Of a stretch of 64,000 nt of DNA, positions 1-12,802 are shown in pieces. The position numbers and the translations under genes are program-made. Under the pieces are notes generated by a model that did not search any database, was not told the DNA's origin, and saw only the letters and a list, made by a program, of their open reading frames with translations. Positions within the stretch are counted from its first letter, which is position 1; each line of letters starts with the position of its first letter. The stretch is from Massospora cicadina (Eukaryota; Entomophthoromycota; Entomophthoromycetes; Entomophthorales; Entomophthoraceae). The DNA is taken from contig JAKSZP010014918.1 of the NCBI GenBank assembly GCA_022478985.1, positions 1 to 64,000 of the forward strand. Reading direction: 5' to 3'.

Positions 1-1609
1 CATAGTATATATGGTGCATCATTTTTGTAGTCAGTGCCAATACATTTTTTCCTATAGTCTAAAAAACGTAATTATTTTAAGTTGTTCTCTGAAGATGCTG
101 ACGCCCTCATACCATTTTTTAGTTCAAATAACCGCCTGGGAAATGAACATAATACACTCAATCATTCTAAATACTATGCTGCAGGTGGCATCCTCACAAT
201 AGATCTGGCGACATACTGGGAAGATAATGATGCCAAACACAAATTCGAATTAGATTCTGCTATTATGTAAGTTTCCAAAAAAAGATGAAGTCTTATTTTG
301 TGTATGATGCCCACCCGCAGATCCCTAGAGTTGTCTCCATTCTGTCCCTCCCAAACCTTGATGCAGTACCTGTAAACCACCAGTTAGCCCGTCACAGCCC
401 TTTTTAGTCTTTGTGGGAGCGCTGGGTACTATTCAAGATCATTATCTTTCAATATAGATCAGAGATTTGCTTAAAATAAATTAATTTAATTTTTTTTCTC
501 CCTGTTTTTTGGGAATTACAATGGGTTTTGTCACACCTAATTGGAAGCCCAGTTTTCTTACATTTAGCTATATCCCTGACAACAACTGCCTAAGTTGTTC
601 TGGATCGCCAAGTTGCCTTATCTAAATCATTCCATTTCTTCAGTATCTAGCTTGCCTGGTGTAATTTTTGCACAGCTTATACTAATCGTTTTGGGCAATA
701 ATTAAGCATATATTCTTGTTTAGGTTCAAATCTGCCTCATCTTGGGACTTAAAATATTCTAACTGTATTTAATCATATAGTACATGAGCATTTTTTTATA
801 AAAATTAAATGAGGCGGTCAACCTTGGGACAAATATACCACGCCAAAAAAGGATAGTAGGGTAATTGCATCAAAGCATAGTGGTTATCATCACCAACGTT
901 AAGAGTCATAAGGTCTTTACATTTATAAGCAACCACTTATATGTTTAAGCAAACAAATGATTAATCATACATGATAAGACAATATAATCCACAAACGTTG
1001 GTAATTATACCTCAGTACCCCTACATGAGAATTTTCATCATATATATACAGGAAACCATTTTATATAGTAAAAAACATGGAAAGTTTTTATCTCTGACAT
1101 GGGTAAAATGTGGGAAAATGTTATATTTTGTTATTTTTCATGTTATATTGGCTTTTTGCCTCAATTTGAAAAAAAGGTCAATTTTAAAATCATGGTATTA
1201 AAATCCCTTGTGCAAAACAGGGTTATATCAATAAATTTATTAATGATTTGACTTCCACATATAATTTATCAGATATCTGAAGTGTCACTCTTAAGCAATC
1301 ACTCTCTGAGTTCCAAGTTATGAAATTTTGGCGCTTTTGCCCAAATTGTAATTCCATGTTTTTCTTAATTTTCATCTTACAATGCAGTCTTCTTTTAATG
1401 ATCAACTTGTACATAATAGTTAAAGGCCATAAAGTTAGATCAGATTAACTAAAGATAATTATGTTTGCTCGTTATAGATCCCTTATAGTTATATTTTTAT
1501 GGCAGATTTTGTCTAAAATATTTCAAGCTATTTTCTTCAAATTACAATTTACCCATACTTCCTCAATAAATCAAATATAAACTAAGATATTGTAATTCTG
1601 ACTAGTTGA
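1..1609. other. AT-rich stretch without recognisable gene
   Basis: I see only short open frames (about 60-80 codons) here, with low-complexity composition and no motif of any family I know. It is the left flank of LINE-A. The frame at 971-1201 (plus) is rich in Ile, Tyr, Phe and Lys, as expected of chance translation of AT-rich DNA. Confidence 0.6.
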
Positions 1610-1626
1610 CTGAATGGCTAAATCTA
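1610..1626. repeat. Left target-site duplication of LINE-A
   Basis: The 17-mer CTGAATGGCTAAATCTA occurs here and again, identically, at 6855-6871. The two copies bracket LINE-A exactly. On the minus strand the element ends in an A-rich run (AAATAAAAA) just before this copy, as expected at a LINE 3' end produced by target-primed reverse transcription. Confidence 0.85.
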
Positions 1627-1715
1627 TTTTTATTTAACTGAGGTAAGCTGACCAGGGGACAGACATTACCAAATATATGTGAAACTAAGAGAATAACTAA
1701 AAAAAGAAAAAATTA

Positions 1716-1859
1716 GGCACCCCAGGGTACTCAAGTTACCCCTGTTGCCAGCGGGACTGCCAGGTATGGGGGGTTGGTGCACTACTCTGAGGGGGTTTCC
1801 CCTGCTATGGAGCAAATGTGAAGGAAAGGGTCTGTGTGGAGGAACCAGAGTGGGAACCA
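1716..1859 (-). other. Conserved LINE 3' end block
   Basis: This block, given as plus-strand text, starts GGCACCCCAGGG, includes TTGCCAGCGGGA and ends GGAACCAGAGTGGGAACCA. The same words recur in the same order in LINE-B at 50086-50230. It lies beyond the end of ORF2 on the minus strand, so it is 3' untranslated sequence conserved between two otherwise diverged copies. A conserved 3' end is often what a LINE reverse transcriptase recognises when it starts cDNA synthesis. That role here is inference. Confidence 0.7.
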
Positions 1860-1909
1860 TGATTTTTGAGCGCTTTTTGTCTTGGTCTCATATATCCATA
1901 GAGCCAGGC

Positions 1910-4900
1910 TTAAAAGTTCTCTAGTAAGTGGACATGGAATCTGTTAATAATCCCATGAATGGTTGGGACCGTGCCCTTAAATGCATCTAATGTAATTGTG
2001 TGTATTGTCCACATTGCAATGGGTATTATCAGGGAGCGGAGGGTAGATGGGATTGGTGACTCGATCTGGAGCACAAAGATACTCTTTGATATGGAGAATA
2101 CTTGTTCGTTTTGAATCTTGAGCAGGCGTGCGACTTCCTGCCATATAGTTTTGATTGGGGGCATGTTTCTAGGCGGTGATGTAGGGATCTTTCCCCTCCA
2201 CATACTGCACATGTTTTGTGGAGGGAGTTGGAGTGGTCCGGCATCCTATAGGTCCTTCTTAAACAGCGCCAAGCGTTTGCTCTTATCCTTGGTTGTAGGA
2301 ATGGGTGGTGTGTCATTTTCCACATTTCTTTCTGTGTGATTAAATCATAGGGAATGTCCAGCATATCTAGGTATTCTATCCTAGCTATGCTTGGGGTTGT
2401 TGCGAGCATATCCCTCTGGGGGTGGTTTTCTGGGTTTTTAATTTGAATTGGGGGCTGGGTCGTCCCCTTCCCTGTATAGTACCCATGTTCTCTATGGTTC
2501 ATCCCATATGGCGGATAGTTTGGAGGATATGTTTGATATGAGGGGAGGTTCCATGCGGACCTGTTGCAGTAGGGTGCTTGGCAAGGTATGAAAAGTAGTC
2601 TGGGTGGACTATGTGGGTTGGTTAATTTGAGCGCCTGTGCAAAGTTAGTCCTTGCTGCTCTGGACCAATGTTGTTGTGGGAGGTCTGGAGCAAGGATTTC
2701 CTTTATCCAGGTACCTAGGATGTAATTGGCATGGCTCTCAAAATCTATTAGTCCCATGCCTCCGCTTGAGCGTGGGCCAAATAGTGTTTCCATCCGTATA
2801 GGAGGGGTGAGAGTCAGGCCACAGCCAGCCCTGGATAAGCGCGCGAATTGAGGTTATAAAGGTAGGTGAGAAGGCATCGCATGGGCCTGGTACCACAGTA
2901 TTGGGAGGATGAGCGAGTTAGCAACTGTAACTCGTCCTGTTAGTCCTGAGGTTCTTCCCTTGAGGGAGGCGACGCGTTTTGATACCCGTTGTAACAGGTT
3001 ACTTTCTATTGTCTCATTAGCATATCCCCCTGATTCTAGCCAGATTCCAAGGTGTCGGACAGGAGTGTTGGTGGGAGGTGTTGCAAAGGGTAAAATAAAT
3101 GGGTTTTTTTTTGAGTGATGGTGTGAGGTTCTGATGTTGTGGCCCAATTGTTTGTGTATTTGCCTAAGAGGATGATTTCTGTCTTCCTTTTGTTGAGCGA
3201 TGCATTGCTCACCTTGGAGTATTCCTCTAGAGTGTGTTCCAGCTGTCGGGCATCTTCATTGTTTGCTATACCCGCTACGCAGTCATCTGTATAGGCCAGT
3301 ATCTTGACTGTAGGTTGTCCTTGTGCGGTTATCCCCATGAGACGTGAGTCAGTTACTCGGAGGAGCAGGTCAAAGCTGAAATTGTATAGCAATGGGCTGA
3401 CGGGATCCTCTTGTTTGAGCCCTCTGTGTGGTTTGATATTGTTTGTTAGGAATCCAGGGCCGCATACAGCCATGGTTGCAGATTCTGTTAGGAGCATCAC
3501 CCCATTTTATGAATCTTGGGAGTTTGAAGGCATGTAGACATTCTTTTAGGTATGGCCAGCTAACACGGTCATACGCCTTTTCCTGATCCAAGAAGACCAG
3601 GGCACCAGTTGCTTTGGATTGGCAAATGTTTGCAACAGGGTGTATGTTGTTCCAGATTGAACGCCCTGGTATAAACCCAAACTGGTTGGGTGATAGGGCG
3701 TCAGATGCAATTGCGCCTAATCTAGCTGCTAGAATTTTTGTTAGAATTTTTGTGTCAGTGTTGGAGAGTGCAATTGGGCGCCAGTTGGCCAGGTCCAACT
3801 TGTCACCCTTTTTATACAAGGTTATAACGTATGATTCATGGCCTCCTGGTAATAGGCGTGTTTCCAACAAACTCTGGTTCATTGACGCCAATAGGAGGGG
3901 GGCGATTTGTTGAAAATATTTTTTTAAAATTTGTAGGGTATCCCATCAGGCCCTGGGCATTTCCTACCTGGTGCACCGCGAATTGTTTCCCAAAGCTCCT
4001 CCCGTGTGATAAGGGATAGTATATTGTAATTTGATGGTGTACTTTGTATCTTGGCAGTTTGAATAAATTCTTTAATTTTTTGTGATCTGTTGCATATCGC
4101 GATATAATTCAGTGTAATAGCGGTGTACTTCCGCCTTGACCTCCTCAGGGTCAGTTGCCACAGTGCCGTTGGTCTTGCAGACCTGTGTGCATGTGAGCTG
4201 GTTTCCGCGGGAGTGGAATTGGTGGAAAAAGTATGTTGAACAGGTTTCGCCTTCCTTTATGAACTTACCTTTGTTCAATAATTTGATTCTGTGTTGGTGT
4301 TCAAAGATGAGATTGTTAAGTCAGGCTGAAATTTCTGCCCATTTGCGTCCCCAGTTAAGGCTATAGCCAGATCTTGGAGTATTTATTTCCAGGTGGTCTA
4401 GTTCTGCCAAGGTACGCTTGATTGTGGCTGTGTCTGCGGTGTACTTGCGTGATGCAATATGTCAGGTTTTGTTGATTAAATCTTTGTTGAAATTTTCCCA
4501 TGTTCCGATGGGATCCAAAGTGAATGGGGTTGTGAATTCTGGGTTTGTAGCCTTGTTTTCAACCCAATCAGATATTTAAGGCAATCTTATATTTTCTGGG
4601 TGAAGCTTTCTCCAAGGCGACACCTGTGTGTGGGATTGGGTTGGCGATAACTGCACCATAACTAATTGGTGATCAGAAAAATTGATCTTTTTTGTTGTAA
4701 ATTTGGAGATTCTTGAGTGGTGGGATTGTGGGATGAGGATGTGGTCAATATGACTCATTGATATGAGCAGTCCCTCACGTATGTTGGGTCTTGTCATATG
4801 GGGAAGGATTGAAGAATTGGGAGGAAGAGAATCCTGTAAGCCAAGAGATGCCTTAATTGTGCAATATTCAATGTGTCCAGGTGGGTATCCACTGGGATTA

Positions 4901-5410
4901 GGCCATTGATCTGTATTGGGGTTATCCCAGCAGTTAAAAATCGCCTAACATGATGATATCTGGTGGGAGAATGAGGGTAGAGGTTTTTTCAAAAAAAAAA
5001 TTTCTCAGTTGCAGTGCACGGTGCTTAGATACATGCTAATGAAATTATTTCATCTTGGCATGTGATTGTTGCTACCAGGACTTGACCATGCAAGTGTGAT
5101 GATGAATTTTTAATTTTAAATTTTTGTTATTTTGGACTATCACCCCACAGTGAGACGTCCATACTGATTGTGATGGTGCGACCCTGGTTGACCAGGATTC
5201 TTCTTCCCCTTGTAGGCAGTGGTTTTCTTGGATGGCCAAGATGTCTACAAAGAGGTTTTTGCAGGAATGCCAGCTTTTTGGCTTGGGATGTATGAGCCCT
5301 GGATCCCACAATATTTAATGTCCATATTGACACTGAGGTGCCTGCGGCGCCTCAGGAGCGGTTGGGAGGACCCTCTGGTCCTATCCCACCGCGGCTCATT
5401 TTGGCCATGA
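1910..5410 (-). pseudogene. LINE-A ORF2: endonuclease and reverse transcriptase, broken
   Basis: This is the enzyme ORF of the LINE, which would nick the target DNA and copy the RNA there. In minus-strand order, an endonuclease start (SIWTLNI, about 5325) is followed by DILAIQE (about 5235) after a frameshift. The endonuclease ends with IDHILIP and FSDHQLV (about 4690-4760). The RT fingers show LYKKGDKLDLANWRPIAL (about 3800), FGFIPGRSIW, then DQEKAYDRVSWPYL (about 3580). After a frameshift come ESATMAV, a GLKQ-DP variant of RQGDP, and YTDD (about 3280) in place of the usual FADD. The distal part (2029-3147) continues in other frames to a CCHC finger, CAVC-x7-H-x4-C (about 2230), and a tail with IAMWTIHTI (about 2025). 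Numerous frameshifts mean it cannot make a protein. Confidence 0.9.
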
Positions 5411-5571
5411 TCCGCATCTGTACTCCAACTCTTTCACTGCCATTGTTGGTTCCCTTGATCTGACCCAATGATTCAAGGGAATTGAAGTTTTTTGCATGCG
5501 CCAACTTTTCCTGCACAGGTCTCGTGTTGATTTGATGCAGGTTGTTGATTGGATTTTTATATTTTTGAGGT

Positions 5572-6774
5572 TCAACTTTGTTGCATTGTGCACCACATTT
5601 TCACCCAAATTGCGGTTGCATTGTTACTCAGTATGTGCATGACTGATGACGCTTTGTGGCTCAGTCTGGTTACTGTGAAAATTTTTGACCTGGGCATATT
5701 GTTCTGATTGATTGGTTCGGTGAATATCTGAAATATCCTCCTGAATTTGTCCATGGTAATGGCGGACTCCGCATGTGCCGCTGCTTCAGCTGCTGCTCTC
5801 TTGCGGGCTTTTTGTGCTGCTTTATGCTGTTTACTTGTAACTGGGTCCACGATGGAGTATAGTCCATCTTCACCACAGCGGAATGGGTGGTGGCCATCAG
5901 TCATTTTGGCGAAGTTTTTAATATCTTTGTCCATAGCTTCTTCACAAAAATCATTTTCCATTAAGCCCTCTTTTACAGGGCATGCATGTTCCTTGTGGCC
6001 CAGTGAGCCACAGTGGTTGCAAATGGGTGGTGCGCGTTCTGGTGTAACTCAGAATGCAGCTGACTGGCCCCCATCTGCAAATTGAAATTCTGCTGTGCAG
6101 GGAATTCTGGATAAATCTTCTTCCACTTCTGGGAAGGGGTTGATTACAGCGATAGCTTTGCCCATACACAGGTCAGGCATAAAGCAAAATCGCTGTAATT
6201 CGAGTTGTTGGATTTCTCTGTAGGCCACAAGACCTTTGTGGAGCTCCTCCTCAATTACCTTATATGGAAGGTTGGTGGGGAGTGAGTCAAAGGAGATGAA
6301 CAAAGTTTTCACTTTGTTCTATCTGGTGCGCGCGGTGTGCACAATCTTTTTGCCCTCAGGGAGGGCAATTTCCACGCAGATTTTTGCTGCGGCATTGGCT
6401 TCATTGGCTGTTTTAAAACCAATATTGATCCAGCTGTGGCCCATGTTGTTGGTGGCTACGTACACCGCGTGAGGGAAAAGTGAGGGCTGTGCCTCACATG
6501 TTTTCTCCCACAGGGTTGGTGACTCATCCCCAAGGAAGAGTCTGATCCCGTGTTCCACCTTTTACAAAGATTGGTTGAATTGAATGTACATGTATTGCGC
6601 GTGCTTTACAGTAAATACCATAAACCCAGATGGTGTCTGAGTTTGCGATTTCTTTGCAGATTGGGTTCCTGGTCCCCCTCCAGGGCGTTTCTTGCCCTTA
6701 GTTGCACCGTTAAGTGCACCGCTTGCTGTGATGCTCACCCATGTTGTAATATTTTTGTTATTAAAGTCGCCCAT
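5572..6774 (-). pseudogene. LINE-A ORF1: gag-like RNA-binding protein, three in-frame stops
   Basis: A single reading frame of about 400 codons starts at ATG 6774 (MGDFNNKN) and runs to about 5572, interrupted by TAA (6559-6561), TAG (6316-6318) and TGA (6046-6048) without any frameshift. After the third stop comes APPICNHCGSLGHKEHAC, a textbook C-x2-C-x4-H-x4-C knuckle, then a region rich in Ala and Lys (AQKARKRAAAEAAAHAE) that may form a helix. The part before the knuckle (TLFISFDSLPTNLP and following) resembles the plus-strand ORF1 fragment at 48500-48700. ORF1 proteins of LINEs coat the element RNA. No single codon change is proved, but each of the three stops is one C-to-T step from Gln or Arg. 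Confidence 0.85.
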
Positions 6775-6854
6775 CTTTCCTGTGCGTGATTATCCAAATT
6801 TGGTGTTCAAATCGAATTGTAGCAACTAAAGTGATTGTTACAAGAAAGAAAAGC

Positions 6855-6871
6855 CTGAATGGCTAAATCTA
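6855..6871. repeat. Right target-site duplication of LINE-A
   Basis: This is the second copy of CTGAATGGCTAAATCTA, identical to 1610-1626. It marks the 5' end of LINE-A on the minus strand. Confidence 0.85.
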
Positions 6872-9800
6872 AGATAGTCAGATCTTTACCAAAATAAATT
6901 GTAAAGAAATATAGGCACCACAAAAAGTTGTTGCTTTGACCTTCTGTCCTATATTCCTTCCAATTTTATAAATCTGGTAAGAGCGTCATATATTTTACTA
7001 TTTTGTATAATATGACTTTGATTGGGGAGCAACCACCAATTATGGCCTTATTTTTACTAATGAACCAAAAGTACAACATATTTGCAAACAGCGTATCACA
7101 TAATATTGTTAATGAGTGCATGGTGAGAAGGGTTTTTCAGACCTGAAGTATGCATATCTTGTGCAGATCTATTAGTAACCAGTTTATAAATGTACTGATT
7201 AAAAATTAATTTTTTATAAATATATAATATTATTTAAAAAAACTTCCAAGGCTTTTGGCATTTTCTTTATTAAGAAATAGAGGATTAAATGGTCAAGTGA
7301 ATTCAATTACAATTTTAGAGTCAAGTTCTGTTGCAGTATTATGGTGATTGAACTACCATTCTAATGTATGTAATGATTTTAATGATCTTCAATTGGTTCA
7401 CCTACAAAAAGGGTGGAGATGTCCAAGTTGTCTTCTAGTCTTCTAGTTTTCTAGTAGAAAATTGGCCAGCAGCTAGATCTATATTGTTCCTCACGTAGAC
7501 TGAAGAGCCTTTTCCTGACTTTTGACAGAGTCCTTTTTTTAAAATTGGCATGGTTTACTTAATCCTTGCTTTTTGTTCTCCATCACAGGGAGGCGTAGTG
7601 ACCTGTAGTTCTGCATTTATGGTAATAGTTGCAGGTTTTACCAGGTAAGCTTACCGTTTGGGCCTATATCTATCTGTATAAAATTTTAACATTATTGACT
7701 CTAGTGCTGAACTTCCCTAACTAATTAACTTAATTTTTGGTAATTTTGTTTGAAGCTTTAGTTAGGTCTGTCAAAAGTTAAACCCAACATCTGTGAATAC
7801 TACCATCTGGGAGGTCGAAATGTAGAATGCTAGTGCCAGAACATTGTTCAGTAAAGATCCCAGTATGGTCAGAGCGAGATTTGCATTACAATGCAAAGAT
7901 CAAATTTTCTCATAAAATTTGCATAGTCTGGATTTACCCTACTGGTTAAGTATTTTGACAGATGCTCAAAAGTGAATTTTGCGCTTTTTTAACTTTTTTT
8001 AATCTATTGTTTGCGGCCAGAAATCTTGTTGAGGCTATTCAATCCTAACTTTAATGCATTATTTATATCACCATAAGACTACTTTTCCGCACAAAACTGT
8101 GGCAACATCTGATTCTGAAGATCTATATCTAGGCAATTGATAACAGTAACCACTTTCTGGTACGCACGTTATCCAAACATGGTCACTAAAAAAATGGAAG
8201 ACCACCAAAGCATTATTTTAATGAGTGCTGGTGTTTTTTGTGTATTCCAATCATCTTCTGAGATTAGGTTTGACAGTTTTATGTGGTGCGCAACCAGTAA
8301 CTCTTGCTGTAATTAGAGTTTATAAGAAACTATGCCAAAAGTTGCGTCAAAATGTGCTAGGTACTTTTCTAGGGGCTGAATGATTTACAAATTACTCTTT
8401 TTTCTAATGCATACAAGTCAAAGTTACTTAACTTTATCTTAAACTGAAATCAGTTATATTTTTGGTCTTGAGATCTTGTAGTCGTTTCAAGGTTTGAGAT
8501 TTGTTCTCCCATAATTGGAATTTTAGACTTCAACTTCAAAAACAAACTTAAGCAATAAAAGGTGTTTGATGAGATTAGCTTTTTTTTCTTTTTTAAACCG
8601 TAAAATTTACATTTAAGTCTTTCTTAACTTTTTGACTTATTCAACCTCTTCCGCCATTTTTGCAACCCAATATTCTAATTTTGTTAGATTGGCTTGCGTT
8701 GCTGATATTAAGGTATTCTAGTTGCTAGTTTCCACTTTATTACATAGCTTTTAGTATTATATATATGGTTAAATAGCTAAATAAAATATGGTTATTCTAT
8801 CAGTTCAAAAAGACTTCACTACCCCAATGAGGAATACAATGTAAACTGTCTAGGAAATTTACTGAACAGGTTCTTTTGACTGAAATGCAAGAATAAAGAA
8901 TATTTTGGGACCATTTAGTACTAAAAAAAGAATATGATAGTTGTAGGAAAGCAACTATACAGTATAGTCTTCTTTATAATTGCTTTCAACCCTCTAATAT
9001 ATCTTTTTACATCCAAAGATGAATACCTCAATCAAGTGTACTGAGAAGTAGATGAACTAATTATAGAACATCTTATTTTAAGTGAACATAAGGAATTAGT
9101 TTGCCAACTATATATGTCTTTATTTAGAAACAAGCGTTTATGTAAAAGAGTTTTGTAAGTTGAGTGAATTGCTCTTTTGTTTCACCGCTATAAAAATGGC
9201 GTTTATTACTAAAAACCTTGTTTCTTGAAAGAGATCAAAATAAGTTGAGTGATATTTAAGCTATAATCTCTGCTTCAATGGAAATCCCAGATGCCACGTT
9301 ACAGATATAGAAAAAGTTCATAAATAGTGCGTTCCAGAGCCTTTAGAAACTTCCAGTTAAGTTACCATTTACATACTAGCGTCCATGCTTGGGTAATAAA
9401 CAATCTACTCTTTAATAGAAGGCCACATTGCACAGGAAACCTTATAACTACCACTAATACAAGAGTTACAACGCTTTAGTAACCTCAAAAGAAAACATTT
9501 GATTAATGTTGTCTCAGCTTAATCAATCCATGTAGTATGCTAATTATCATATATAAAAGCCAACAATAAAATTCACATAAAAGTATATTTGGAGAATGGA
9601 ACCAATTAAGTAATAGGCATCAACAATTGAATTAGACCTAGCATCAAAACTATGTTACCTCACCAAAATACAACCCAAATTATTTTTTTGACCATCTAGT
9701 CAATCAACAATTTATAAACTAACACGATTAGCTGATTTTTAAGCCAGTCATATTAGTACTTGTGACAGGTGTAACATTATCATGTCTCATCTGAATAGTA

Positions 9801-11951
9801 TGGTTATTTAGATTTCAACCAAATTATCTCACCCTCAAGATCTTCACCCTCTGTTTCAGACTTTCTTGTGATAAGATATCATTCATCGGCTAGCTAAACG
9901 TGTACTTTGACTGCAGATTTTGATTGCATAGTCTGCGCATGACACAGGCAATATAAGTACTGCTCTAAGGTTCAGTTTTTCTAGAATATCAAAAGACCAA
10001 TTTAATAGCTATTATCCATCAAATTCCATCAAAGGTTACAATATCAGTGAAATTGTCCAAGAGAGGTCTTCAAGTTTGTTAAGAAATCAGTTGACTTGAC
10101 CATCTAGTACTAAAAAAGAAATCAGTTGACTTCATCACAGCCTTTGATTCACGTTTGGTAGAACTTGTTGCAGAGTTTCATAGATGATATGTGTAACTTG
10201 GTACAGGCACTTTTCTGCTATTTTTCTCAGATTTAAAACGGGAGTTTGGAGCCATTATACCTACACTATATTTATATTTTGAGGCTTGGCACTTTATAAA
10301 CCCAATGTAATTTGCTTACTTTATAGTCATCAACTCATGACTTGTAGCTTTTTAACCACTTGTAAATGAGATCATTTTCAGATTTTTTGGTATTTGTCAG
10401 ATGTAAAGTTTCATAAGAATAAGGTCAACCTGACTTTAGTAGGCATTGTTAAATTAATTGTTGATTATAATAAATAGCTTAAATATAAATCTTTTTTATC
10501 ATTTTGACAGGACATATGTTAGGAAAATGCACGAAAATAGTCATATACATGTTCCTTTTTCTGCCCTTTCATCTTAATCCTCCCATCATTTTAGATTTGT
10601 ATGTTTTGTTCCTCATCTCTTCATAAGATTCTTCAAAAATAGTTATCATTTTTCTTATTATAGCCTTGTGATAGCTTTTAATTGTTCTCCCTATTAGTAG
10701 GGCATTGTTCTGAATCTGAGTGATTGACTAAAAGATCCCTAAAAGATATTTTAATACACCTCCCTACTTTCCCAAGTTAGTTTTCCGCATTTAACTTTGT
10801 TCCTGGCGTAGAAAACTACACAAGGAGTTATAGGACTGGGAAACCATGCAGGTCTTATATACAGTTTTCAAATGATTGGGACCTTGTCAAGGGCATAGTC
10901 CCAGTGGTCATAGAATAATTAAAATTCTAAGAGACTTTATTTGCGCAGTAGTATGTGTGTTGAACAATACATTGTGGGCTTACTGTAGGGGGCTCCATTT
11001 ATTATTTTAACTCTATAAACATTTTACTTCAGCATAAAACCTATTCCAGGTGAGGAGGTAAGGAGATTAATCATTCATGATTTATATATCAACCCTTTAA
11101 CCTTTCAAAGTTGGCCCAAACCATTATTGTAAATAGCCATAACCCTCAGTTTAAAGGATCTATATTACGCTTCTACTTGCAATAAAGATAAGACATACCA
11201 CCAAATGTTAATGCACATATTCAAGCTATTTAGTCATAGCAATGCTAACCTCAATGCTTCACTGCTCTAAAAATAGCACTCATAAGAGAAATAATACTTC
11301 ATTGAGAAAGTTTAACTATAAACATAACTAGATGACAAACTAAGCACCAACATAGGCACCTTAGGTGAAATACTTTTGGGCACCTTCAGCGTTATAATCA
11401 AGATTCTCAGATGACCATTGCTTAACAATATGCCTTGATCATGGAGTTTTCACCAAAACCAAATATATGGATGCCATGCAAATTGTTAAATTACCTGTTA
11501 AATCTTTCCTTTTAGGAACTACAGGAAACATTTGATATTCACCATGAGCTTATTTATCGGATTATACTACTACTTGATGAACTGTTCTCTCAATTAAACT
11601 GTAATATAATAGTTCATAGTTACCAATCCATAAATGAGAGAGGCGTCACTCCTAGATTAATAAAAACTAAAATAAAAGAGGAGGTAGTAATGCCATTATA
11701 GCCACACAGGTGGAAGTTCAACAAGCTGATCCATAGAAAAACTCATCCAATATACCAAACAGGAAATTCTATTGACTGTCCAACACATCAGCATTACCAC
11801 TGAAGCTACTAATTACCTCCAGGAGGAACAAAGACTTCTTTGGCCAACAATATTTATGATCTAAGATATTGAAGCCTTGTTGGACAATTTCTTCTCAAAT
11901 GAATACCAACTGAGATAGTATTACAAGCCAACAATGACCTTTATTAGTATC
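6872..11951. other. 5 kb without recognisable gene
   Basis: Stops are dense in all frames and no open frame of 60 codons or more appears. I recognised no retroelement motif on either strand. It may be host intergenic DNA or mobile-element sequence too old to read. The one local structure I noted is the short direct repeat at 10081-10132. Confidence 0.55.
10081..10132. repeat. 17-bp direct repeat with 18-bp spacer
   Basis: AAGAAATCAGTTGACTT occurs at 10081-10097 and again, identically, at 10116-10132, separated by 18 bases (GACCATCTAGTACTAAAA). It could be a small tandem duplication or the footprint of an excised or tiny insertion. Confidence 0.7.
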
Positions 11952-11956
11952 CCAAG
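11952..11956. repeat. Left target-site duplication of element B
   Basis: CCAAG directly precedes the TGTTGAG start of the left LTR. The right-hand copy at 19224-19228 reads CTAAG, one transition away. Five bases is the usual duplication length for Ty3-like integrases. Confidence 0.65.
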
Positions 11957-12789
11957 TGTTGAGTTTTTGGGTTTTGCTTCAGAGGGCTGGTTCTTCTTTG
12001 GATGCAGAATGGAGTGTCGAGCATCTATTGTGTGAGGACAATAGACAGGATGTTGATTGTAATTTAGATTATAGCTTCTTGGTAGTATTTAATTTGTATA
12101 TCCTGTCATTTTTACTTAGACGATGGCACGCCGCCCTGATCTTACTGATCCCAAGTAAAGACTGACTAATACAAAAGAAAGTACTAAACACAAAAAAGTT
12201 TATAAATCAAATTATAAACAAATCCAGTAGTTGAATAATATTTATTAGTGTCAACTTAAGGGTTATTCAATGGGTTTGATGATCATCACATCTTACCCAT
12301 GACGTCTCATTTTCCGTGGCACTTGGCCACATAAAAAGTTTGTAAGAACGTCTACAAATACTTTGACTCAGGGCATCATGCTCAGCCTCAGAGTCGGAGT
12401 AAACACTGTTATCATTCTTGAGATGGCGTTTTGTACATGTCTTCAAAAAGCTTAATTGATTCACTTTTACATGCAATTGGCAGCACATAACAAGGTGATA
12501 CATATCACTAATTAGTAATTAATTTGATAAAGAACTTGACTGACATTAATAATAATTTTGACATAGACCAACCAAGCCCACATGCCTGAGTCATTAAATC
12601 AAAACTTAAATTTAAGTTCAACCTAACCAACAAAGCCCTCAAGCCCATGTCATCATAGTTGAATATAATTAAGAGAAATCGCTAGCTGCAATTCCAAGTT
12701 TGGATATACTTAAAATACACCTGAACCATAATCGCTGATATCTGATATAATTGAATATCCAATGATCAGGACAAGTCAATCACTCAACA
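11957..12789 (-). repeat. Element B 3' LTR
   Basis: Begins TGTTGAGTTTTTGGG and ends CTCAACA on the plus strand. It aligns throughout with 18388-19223 with scattered substitutions, many of them transitions. Because the element is on the minus strand, this left copy is its 3' LTR. Confidence 0.9.
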
Positions 12790-12802
12790 CTTTCCCCGCC
12801 TT
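12790..12802 (-). promoter_or_regulatory. Element B polypurine tract
   Basis: On the minus strand this reads AAGGCGGGGAAAG and abuts the 3' LTR. Such a purine run primes plus-strand DNA synthesis in LTR retrotransposons. Elements C, D and E have similar G-run tracts in the same place. Confidence 0.7.

Larger units (their letters stand above)
1627..6854 (-). mobile_element. LINE-A, near full-length non-LTR retrotransposon, decayed
   Basis: Read on the minus strand the order is: a short 5' leader of about 80 bases, ORF1 (RNA-binding/gag-like with a CCHC knuckle), ORF2 (apurinic-type endonuclease, reverse transcriptase, C-terminal CCHC finger), a 3' untranslated region and an A-rich tail. The 5.2 kb length and the presence of both ORFs suggest a complete or almost complete copy. 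A perfect 17-bp TSD flanks it. Both ORFs are broken, so it is a fossil. It is a close relative of LINE-B at 49993-52925, with which it shares the RT, the C-terminal finger and the 3' end. Confidence 0.9.

Noticed and set aside
3304..3913. Plus-strand frames opposite the LINE-A RT
   Set aside because: They are antisense shadows of the RT coding sequence.
6046..6561. In-frame TAA, TAG and TGA in LINE-A ORF1 as a sign of a variant genetic code
   Set aside because: All three stop codons occur, they appear at Arg, Gln and Trp positions in different elements, and frameshifts are also common. Decay explains this better than recoding.
10081..10132. CRISPR-like array
   Set aside because: Only two repeat units with one spacer, in a eukaryotic setting.
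11956..12165. 63-70 codon plus-strand frame in the element B LTR
   Set aside because: It lies in the 3' LTR, is not open in the other LTR copy and has no motif.
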